NCBI GenBank assembly: GCA_014529385.2
Contig: CM043970.1
Location: forward strand, 41,409,279 to 41,473,278
DNA length: 64,000 nt
Direction: 5' to 3'
Source: Adiantum capillus-veneris
Lineage: Eukaryota; Streptophyta; Polypodiopsida; Polypodiales; Pteridaceae
The notes beneath the pieces were generated by a model that was not told where the DNA came from, searched no databases, and worked only from the letters and a program-made list of their open reading frames with translations. A program made the translations under genes and the position numbers. Shown here piece by piece: positions 55,140 to 64,000 of this stretch (its first letter is position 1; each line of letters begins with the position of its first letter).

Positions 55140-57035
55140 AGAGACCTTACAAGATTCACCACGTGTCCTACCTACTCTATTGTAGCAAAGAGATTCTGGT
55201 TTGGTGGTACTACACTTGTCCGAACTTGGCTTGTTGTTGATATCTGGAGGTAATCAAGGGTCCTCCACATGTCCAAGTTAGGCATATAAAAAAATTGCAA
55301 GGTCCACCATGTGTACAACATATGATTGATTATAGCATGCATGGTCTTATTTCATGGGCAACCATCTTCTCTCCAACATGTGTCCAACCTCGGCTCCATT
55401 GAAGCATGGAGAAAATCAAGGTCCACCACTTATCAAAGCTATTATTTTCTCCCAGTGCCTTCAAAACCCATATTACGTTGTACATGGGGGGGGGGGGTTC
55501 TTGTTTCAAGGTCCACCACTTGGCTAAGATTGGATCCATTGAAACATAAAGAGAAGCAAGCTCTACCATTTGTCCAAGCTAGGTGCCATTGAGACATGAA
55601 AACCCCATAATATGTTGTATATGGGGGGTGTTTTTCAAGGTCTACCACTTGTCTAAGCTACGGTCCATTGGAACATGGAGAGAAGCAAAGCTCCACCACT
55701 TTTCTAAGCTAGGATCCATTGAAACATGGAGAGAAGCAAGCTCCATTGTTTGTCTAAGCTAGGCTGCATTGGAACATGGAGAAAACAAGCTCCACCACTT
55801 GCCTATTATTTCATAGAGATTCTGTTTTGAAGGTCCACCACTTGTCCAACCTTGCCTTCATGTATAGAGATAATCAAGAGTGCAATGCTTCTCTAAGCTA
55901 GGGACATAAAAGAGTTTCAAGGTCCACTACATATACGATCTATGATGGGTTGTAGCATGGGAGGTTTCACTTTAAGGTTACCCACTTCTCCAGCTCTGCT
56001 TATCCAACCTCAGATCCATTGAAGCATGGAGAAGAAAGGTCTACCAACTCTCCAAAATAGGCAAGAAAATCTCTATAAAACCCATGAATTGTTAATATAT
56101 GCTATGATGTGGATTTTTGTTTGAAGGTCCACTCCTTATCCAAGCTACAATCCATTGAAGCATGGAAATAAGTAAGATATATCTATAGTCCAAGATAGGA
56201 TCCATTGAAACATTGAGAGAATCAAGGTCGACCACTTGTCCAAGCTATGCATGGGTAATTGATATAAGGACCACTATGTTTTCACCTATACTATGCTCTA
56301 TCATGGATGGTTTCATATCCCACCAATTTTCCAACCTATTTAATAGGTTGTATTATGGGGGTTTGGTTTCAAGGTACTTCACTTGTCTAAGGTGGGTTCC
56401 ATTGAACCATGGAGAGAAACAATCTCTACCACTTGTCCAAAATATTCTCCTTTAAAACATAAAAGCAAGGTCCACCACTTGTCCAAGCTAATGTTTCTCT
56501 CCATTGAAGCATGGAGAGAAACAAGGTCTACCACATGTCCAAACTATGCTCCATTGAAACATAAAAGCAAGGTCCACCACCTGTCCAAGCTAATATAACA
56601 AATGGGTGTTGGTTACAAGGTGTACTACACTTGTCTAAACTAGTCTCCATGCAAGGTCCACCACATGTCCAAGCTATATGAGCTTGGTTTGAAGGTCTAC
56701 CACACCTCTTGAAATTAGGATCCATGTAAGGTCCACCTTTTGTCAAGCTATGCCTTTAGTGAGTACTAAAACTAAGTAAATTGCAGTACTTAAATACCTT
56801 TCCAAGCTCATTAAGATTTTGGTCTCTAAGGTCACCACCACATGTCTAATCTATGCTCTAATTGATTACTTATGCTAGTTCTCAAAGTCCAAACATAAGC
56901 TCCCTTCTAGCAAGGTTAGTTTAAATTTAGGCTCCAACACCTGTTTAAGCTAGGTTCAATTTATGAAGCATCACCATTTAACCATGCTACAATCTAATGT
57001 ATCATATCAAGGGGGTATTGATAAAAGGTCCAAAA
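55140..57035 (-). repeat. satellite-like array A4, reverse orientation, degenerate
   Basis: About 45-52-bp units with AAGGTCCACCACTTGTCCAA and CCATTGAAACATGGAGAGAA, the reverse complement of the A1/A2 units, lie between the SET-side sequence and the ParB/methylase-like gene. Divergence rises toward 57035. Confidence 0.9.
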
Positions 57036-57269
57036 CTTATTGAGTTCAAGATCTTAAGTAATTAAGTCTTTGTGAGTATTAAATGTTATAGTTTTAGTCT
57101 AAAGATCCACCATTCAAAAACTCAAGTAATTTACTATTTACATTTAAACCTTGAATGCTTGAGATAAAAAATACAAACTCATTCAATACTATATAAAGCA
57201 AAATCTAACATTAAGAGTATCAAATCAATAACAAGAAACACTAACATGCACAAGAAACTCAAAACATAC

Positions 57270-59920
57270 GTGTCTCCATTTCCAAAAAGTCCTCCATTGA
57301 CAGAGGATGTTGTTGTTGTTCTTCTTCTTCTCTTCGTGGAGAGCACTCCTTTGTAACAGGCACAGTGTCATCTGATTGCAAAGTGGATTGTTGAAGTCCA
57401 GCCCATTTTTCTATATCTTCATGAGACTTAACAAAGTCTAGCAGCATGGTCTCCACGTTTTTTTCCTCCTCCACACTATCAACTAAGCATATAACTTCTT
57501 TTTTCTGTTGTATTCCTTCTTGTGCAACCAAGGAACCATCACCAAAAACATCGACAAGCTTGTGATCTTCAAAACAATATGTACGAATGTAGTGCTTGAC
57601 CAAAGCTCTTTTTTTGGCCTCCAAATATTGCAAATCTGACATATCGTTATCTGCTACTTGAAGAAGAGAACAATCAATTGGCATGGGATGTTCCTCTGAT
57701 TTTCTTCTTAGGTCTTCAAATGCATTGCCTTGTTCCAAGAAGGCAATAACTGTTAGGAGTTGAATTGCTCCTTTGCAAGGAGCTAATGGAAAGTGATGCA
57801 ATGCACCACAACAATGGTAGCTGAGATTATCTCCCATGGCGTGAAAGGCACATTGCAATTTTGTGAAGTTAGTGAAATCCACAAATGCAAGAAAGACAAA
57901 TCCAGGATCTGTTGACCCTCCAGCAATAGCCAAGATCCCATCCAAAGCATTGTTAAATGTCTCCTCGCTCCACTTCAAATTGCCTCCAACGTTTTTTGTC
58001 ATATCTAAAACACATAAGCCAATAGGCACTTTATTATTGAAGTGGCGCATCAAGGAGAGATTGCCTTCCATTTGTAGGCTCACCACATAGATTGACCATG
58101 GCAAATCTCTAGGCTCAATTTTCTCCTTTTGAAGGTGAATTGCCCATTGCATGTATTTTATTGCTCCATCTGGAAAAGCCATTTTCTTTGTTCCACGCGT
58201 CAAACTAGATCTGATCCATTCCTCGCATAGCATTAAAAGTGTTTTATAAACAACATCATTGATGTTATACATTTTGACCGCCTCCTCCCAGTCTTTACAT
58301 GGTGAAGACTCATTCAAATTGTTGAAGCCTTCAAGAAGTGCATCTTGAATCAATTTGTCTTGCTTCAACAGCTTGATTCAATCATACATGTCAGTTGCAT
58401 CACCATCCTTTGCACTCTTTGACAGTAAAATCTTCTCATCTCTAATCTCTTCTTGAATAGTCTTTACCTCTGATTCCTCAAGGCCACAAAGGTATCTAAA
58501 TATATTTGTTGGGGATTTCTTATTCTCCTCTTCTAGCCTTTCAATGATTTCTATCCAGCAATCATAAATTAAATCAGAGTACATGACCATGTGTGCCTGT
58601 TTAGCAATCCAACTTGCTGTTGCACTCATTCTTGCTAATCGAAGAAAAGCCTAAAAAGAAATAGAGAAATAATTAAACTATTGAGCAAGATTTGTTAATT
58701 AAACACTATAAAAAAGACAAAGAAAATAACTTACATCCCATCCGGCACGAGATGCATGTCCCTCTGCAATTCCACTTGCTGCCTTTGGTGGTCGTCCTGA
58801 GAAGATCCATTGACTCCGTAAATGTATCAATATTTGGTTGTAAGGTTGCTTGACATACAATGCCTGAGCCTCCTCATTTGCAATGGCAGATATAACAGTT
58901 GCAACAAATGGAGGAGCATTGACAACAATGCGAGCCTTTCTAAATTTATACACGCTAATCAGTCTTTCAAATATCTCTTTGTTGTTTTGTTCATTGTGAA
59001 GCAAAACTTTTGCAGCATAGATTGAATGCTGCCCATCAAGAATCCAATAATGATAATCTATAATTTTTTGCTCTTCTACCTCTTCTACTGCCAAAGGAGT
59101 CCCCTTCTTTGACTTTGCATTTCGAACAGGCATCAAATATGCACATGTTGCAGGCTTCGTCGTACTCCGTGAAAATCGAAATAACACACTTTCAACGTGT
59201 TTTTTATCCATAATACATGCATTATAGTGATCAGGAGCAAGCCAACAATTTTGAATAGGGATATCAAATTCCCTATATTGGAAAGGAAAATAGTTTATGT
59301 ACTTATTCATTCCACCTGTATCTTTTTCTTGTCCTTTCATGGCCTCAGCTTCTAAAACATCTGGATCCACAATTCTCATCTTTGACATTGAACCCTCTGT
59401 TGATGAGGATGCCAAAGATGCCTTGTCTACATCCAGAATGGAACTAGTTTGCTTAGCTGCTACTTTCTGCACTTTTTCTTGCTTCTTTGTGGATGGTGGT
59501 CGTGAAGCTTTCACCTTTTTTTGTTGTAGTGTGGCAATGATGGAGCTTTGAAGTTGATCTGCTGTGATATTTGGATTTGATTCTGCAAACTTTCATCCTC
59601 GAGAAAACATTGTCTCTTCTTTGTTTCTAGACATGCACTCCAATGCATATGCTCCTGGAGATAGTTGAAATTCTAGATTCATTGGAACTAGAATGTCAAT
59701 GCATTCCACCTCCGAATGACTATCAACTACAGAGACAAATGCTTCCACAACTTTCCAACATCTTCAAACAAGCTGTCATTCTCCTTTTGGCAATAAATAG
59801 ATGCACCTTATGAAATTGTACACCCTCTATACCATGTATGTCCAAATAATGTTTCCTAAGATCATTGCAAGTATAGTCAACTGAGACAGCAACCCTTGCA
59901 ACCTGTTTTTTTGGAGCCAT
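57270..59920 (-). pseudogene. ParB-like and N4/N6 DNA-methylase-like gene, three in-frame or frame breaks
   Basis: The ATG at 59920 gives MAPKKQVARVAVSVDYTCND. A frame change lies near 59765, then VVEAFVSVVDSHSEVECID and a TGA near 59594. The frame 59514-58735 has a Ser/Lys-rich linker, then WLAPDHYNACIMDKKHVES and YHYWILDGQHSIYAAKVL, the D-G-Q-H-x-x-x-A-A signature of ParB/sulfiredoxin-type domains. An intron (donor GGGAT|GTAAGT, acceptor TCTTTTTAG, 58653-58734) joins in frame to AFLRLARMSATASWIAKQAH. After a TGA at 58378 the frame continues to 57270. There, IGLCVLDMTKNVGGNLKWSE fits the methylase motif IV region (D-P-P-Y replaced by D-M-T-K). HKLVDVFGDGSLVAQEG fits motif I (D-x-F-x-x-G), in the IV-then-I order of beta-class methylases. 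A phase-1 donor (CAC|GTATGT) ends the block. Confidence 0.7.
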
Positions 59921-59989
59921 CTTTCCTGAAACAAAAAAAAACCAATGTTATTTTAACATATACTTTTTTGTAATGGATTAAGTTTGTGT

Positions 59990-62900
59990 GAATACAAGGT
60001 CCACCACTTGTTCAAGCTAGATCTAAGCAAGTATACATAGTGATGTTTTAAGCTAGTAAACTAAGGGAAGGGAGAAGTAAGGTCCACCACTTGTCTAAGC
60101 TCAGCTCTAGACAACATGGAGAGATTAGAGGTCTACTAATTTTCTAATATAGGCTACCTCTATTGAAACATAGAGAGAAGAAAAGGTCCACCACTTGTCC
60201 AATCTAGGGCCCATTGAAACATGCAGAGAAGGATGCTCCACCATTTGTCCAAAATAGGCTCCATTGAAACATCAAGAGAAGCAAGCTGCACCATATCTCC
60301 GAGATGCTAGGATCCATTAAAATACCTTAAACCCATGATATTTTGTATATGTGGGGTTTAAATTCAACGTCCACCACTTGTCCAACCTATTATCCCTAGT
60401 AGCATTAGTGGTTTGGTCTCAAGATTCACCACTTTTCCACTCTATGTCATTATATTAACAAGATTTGGGTGTTAAGGTCCACCACTTGTCCAACCTATAA
60501 GGCTATATCTTAAATGGTATTATTTACCACCACTTGGAATGCACAGATAGGTTTTACATAGGGGTCTGGTTCCAAGGTCCACCACTTGTCCAAGCTAACT
60601 CTATTGAAACATAGAGAGAAGCAAAGGTCCACCAGTTGTCCAAGCTAGGCTCCATTGAAACATGGAGAGAAGGATGCTCCACCATTTGTCCAAGATAGGA
60701 TCCATTGAAACATGAAGAGAAGCAAGCTGCACCATGTCTCCAAGATGCTAGGCTCCATTGAAATACCTTAAACCCATGATATTTCTTACATGGGGGGTTT
60801 ACATTCAAGTTCCACCACTTGTCCAACCTATTATCCTTAGTAGCATGAGTGGTTTGGTCTCAAGATTCACCACTTTTTCACTCTATGTCGTTATATTAAG
60901 AAGATCTAGGTTTTAAGGTCGAGCACTTCTTCAACCTATAAGGCTAGATCTTAAAGGGTATTATTTCTCACCACTTGGAATGACCATTATATATTTTACA
61001 TGAGGGTTTGGTTCCAAGGTCCACCACTGGTCCAAGCTAACTCTATGGAAACATAGAGAGAAGCAAAGGTCCACCACTTGTCAAGGATAGGCTCCATTGA
61101 AACATGGAGAGAAGGATGATCCCCCATTGATTGAAGATAGACTTCATTGAAACATGAAAAGAAGCAAGCTGCACCATGTCTCCAAGATGCTAGGATCCAT
61201 TGAAATACCTTAAACCCACGATATCTTTTACATGTGGGGTTTAAAGTCAAGGTCCACCACTTGTCCAAGCTATTATCCCTAGTAGCAGGAGTGGTTTGGT
61301 CTCAAGATTTACCACTTTTCCACACTATGTCATTATATTAAGAAGATCTGGGTGTTAAGGTCGACCACTTGTCCAACCTATAAGGGTATATCTTAAAGGG
61401 TAATCTTTGTCACCACTTGGAATTACCATGGTATGTTTTACATGGGGGTTTGTTTCCAAGGTCCAGTACTTATCGAAGTTAACTCTGTTCTTCTCATAGA
61501 GAGAAGCAAAGGTCCACCACTTGTCCAAGCTAGGCTCCATTGAAACATGGAGAGAAGGATGCTCCACCATTTGTCGAAGCTAACTTTATTGAAATATGGG
61601 GGGTTTACATTCAAGGTCCACCCCTTGTTCAAGCTATTATCACTAGTAGCATGAGTGGTTTTGTCTCAAGATTCACCACTTTTTCACTCTATGTCATTAT
61701 ATTAAGAATATCTAGGTGTTAAGGTCCACCACTTGTCCAACCTATAAGGCTATATCTTAAAGGTTGTTCGTTCTCACCACTTGAAGTGACCATGATAGGT
61801 TTTACATTGGGGTTTGGTTCGAAGGTCCACCACTTGTCCAAGCTAACTCTATTGAAACATAGAGAGAAGCAAAGGTCCACCACTTATCCAAGCTAGGGTC
61901 CATTGAAACATGGAGAGAAGGATTCTCCACCATTTGTCCAAGATAGGCTCTGTTGAAACATGAAGAGAAGCAAGATGCACCATGTCTCCAAGATGCTAGG
62001 CTTGAACGAAATACCTTAAACCCACAATATTTCATACATGGGGGGTTTACATTAAAGGTCCACAACTTTTCCAACCCATTATGGCCTCTAGTAGCATGAG
62101 TGGTTTGCTCTCAAGATTCACCACTTTTCCACTCTATGTCACTATATTAGGAATATCTGGGTGTTAAGGTCCACCACATGTCACCCCTATAAGGCTATAT
62201 CTTAAACGTTATTCTCTCTCACCACTTGCAGTGACCATTATAGGTTTTACATGGGGGTTTGGTTCGAAGTTCCACCACTTGTCCAAGATAACTCTATTGC
62301 AACATAGAGAGAAGCATAGGTCCACCACTTGTCCAAGCTAGGCTCCATTGAAACATGGAGAGAAGGATGCTCCACCATTTGTCCAAGATAGACTCCATTG
62401 AAATATGACGAGAAGTAAGCTGCACCATGTCTCCAAGATGCTAGGCTCCATCGAAATAACTTAAACCCACGATATTTCGTAGATGAGGGGTTTACATTCA
62501 AGGTCCACGACGTGTCCAAGCTATTATTGCTAGTAGCATGAGTGGTTTGGTCTCAAGATTCACCACTTTTCCACTCTATGTCATTATATTAAGAATATAT
62601 GGGTGTTAAGGTCCACCACTTGTCCAACCTATCAGGCTACATCTTAAAGGTTATTCTTTCTTACCACTTGGAGTGACCATGATAGGTTTTACATGGGGGT
62701 TTGGTCCCAAGGTCCACCACTTGTCCAAGGTAATGCTATTGAAACATAGAGAGAAACAAAGGTCCATCACTTGTCGAAGCTAGGCTCCATTGAAACATGG
62801 AGAGAAGGATGTTCCACCATTTGTCGAAGCTAAATTTATTGAAACATGGGGGGTTTATGTTCAAGGTCCATCACTTGTCCAAGCTATTATCAATAGTAGC

Positions 62901-64000
62901 ATGAGTGGTTTTGTCTCAAGATTCACCACTTTTTCACTCTATGTCATTATATTAAGAATATCTGGGTGTTAAGGTCCACCATTTGTCCAACCTTTAAGGC
63001 TATATCTGAAAGGTTTTTCTTTCTCACCACTTGGAGTCACCATGATAGGTTTTACATTGGGGTTTGGTTACAAGCTCCACCACTTGTCCAAGCTAACTCT
63101 ATTGAAACATAGAGAGAAGAAAAGGTCCACCACTTGTCCAAGCTAGGGTCCATTGAAACATGGAGAGAAGGATGCTCCACCTTTTCTCAAACCTAACTCT
63201 ATTGAAACATGGGGGTTTACATTCAAGGTCCACCACTTGTCCAAGCTAGGCTCTATTGAAACATGGAGAGAAGGATGCTCCACCATTTTTCGAAGCTAAC
63301 TCTATTGAAACATTCGGGGTTTACGTTCAAGGTCCACCACTTTTCCAAGCTATTATCACTAGTAGCATGAGTGGTTTTGTCTCAAGGTTCACCACGTTTT
63401 CACTCAAGTCATTATATTAAGAATATCTGGGTGTTAAGGTCCACCACTTGTCCAACCTATAAGTCTATATCTCAAAGGTTGTTCTTTCTCACCACCTGGA
63501 GTGACCATGATCGATTTTACATTGGGGTTTGACTCCAAGGTCCACCACTTGTCCAAGCTAACTCTATTGAATTATAGAGAGAAGCAAAGGTCCACCACTT
63601 GTCCAAGCTAGGGTCCATTGAAACATGGAGAGAAGGATACTCGACCATTTGTCCAAGATAGGCTCCATTGAAACATGAAGAGAAGCAAGCTGCACCATGT
63701 CTCCAAGATGCTAGGCTCTATCGAAATACCTTAAACCCACGATATTTCATACATGGGGGGTTTACATTCAAGGTCCACCACTTGTCCAACCTATTGTCGC
63801 TAGTAGCATGAGTGGTTTGCTCTCCAGATTCACCACTTTTCCACTCTATGTCATTATATTAAGAATATCTGGGTGTTAAGGTCCACCACTTGCCCAACCT
63901 ATAAGGCTATATCTTAAAGGTTATTCTTTTTCACCACTTGGAGTGACCATGATAGGTTTTACATGGGGGTTTGGTTCCAAGGTCCACCACTTGTCCAAGC
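59990..64000 (-). repeat. satellite-like array A5, reverse orientation, continuing past the window
   Basis: The higher-order units of about 350-465 bp are counted with the anchor GTCTCAAGATTCACC and its variants. It occurs near 60414, 60852, 61288, 61654, 62102, 62552, 62906, 63370 and 63810. They are the reverse complement of the A2 units. The edge at 59990-60150 matches, in reverse, the terminal blocks of A1 and A2 (AGACAACATGGAGAG, ACTAAGGGAAGGGAGAAG). The array begins 70 bp upstream of the ParB/methylase-like start codon. Minus-strand open frames of about 90 codons at regular spacing come from the repeat. Confidence 0.95.

Overview
This is plant nuclear DNA dominated by repeats. It has nested LTR retrotransposons, LINE fragments, a CACTA DNA transposon with a captured isoprenylated metal-binding (HIPP-type) gene fragment, very large interspersed satellite-like arrays, and a few intron-containing host-type genes in the right half. 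HIPP proteins with a C-terminal CaaX box are known from vascular plants, so the source is probably a vascular plant. A fern with a large genome would fit the ParB/methylase-like gene and the array structure, but that is a guess the sequence cannot settle.

Layout. 0.2-3.6 kb: two pieces of a LINE, one on each strand, around a small minisatellite. 3.6-12.0 kb: a Ty3/gypsy element on the minus strand (element A), with about 2.2-kb LTRs, one of them truncated, and a pol gene that has lost the RT active site and RNase H. 12.0-28.0 kb: a Ty1/copia element (B) split by an LTR element without pol (C, 13578-27586). C is itself split by a clean plus-strand LTR element carrying only gag (E, 17570-24766, target duplication GTCGA). 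28.0-32.8 kb: a nearly complete Ty1/copia element (D) on the minus strand without its 3' LTR. 32.8-34.8 kb: a LINE with a large internal deletion, interrupted by D.

34.9-64.0 kb is different. Long arrays of a roughly 50-bp motif built around GGACAAGTGGTGGACC are arranged in higher-order units of roughly 440 bp. The arrays lie in one orientation at 35.3-36.7 and 44.3-48.9 kb and in the opposite orientation at 51.3-51.5, 55.1-57.0 and 60.0-64.0 kb. Between them, all on the minus strand, are coding blocks: a ParB-like plus N4/N6 DNA-methylase-like gene (57.27-59.92 kb), a SET-domain exon (51.70-52.26 kb), an FCP1/HAD-like gene with a SAP-like tail (49.86-51.06 kb), and a second FCP1/HAD-like exon (37.54-43.99 kb). 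That last exon is cut by the CACTA element at 38120-43864, which has a TGG target duplication; removing the element and one TGG restores the frame exactly.

How the parts relate. Elements A and C share primer-binding site, polypurine tract and LTR ends, so C looks like a parasite of A-type machinery; E likewise would need pol from elsewhere. Most coding blocks carry isolated in-frame stops, many of them TGA, as expected from decay of methylated DNA. The most unusual locus is the ParB/methylase-like gene beside SET and FCP1 domains, embedded in inverted arrays; splice phases would allow the ParB/methylase and SET exons to be one transcript.
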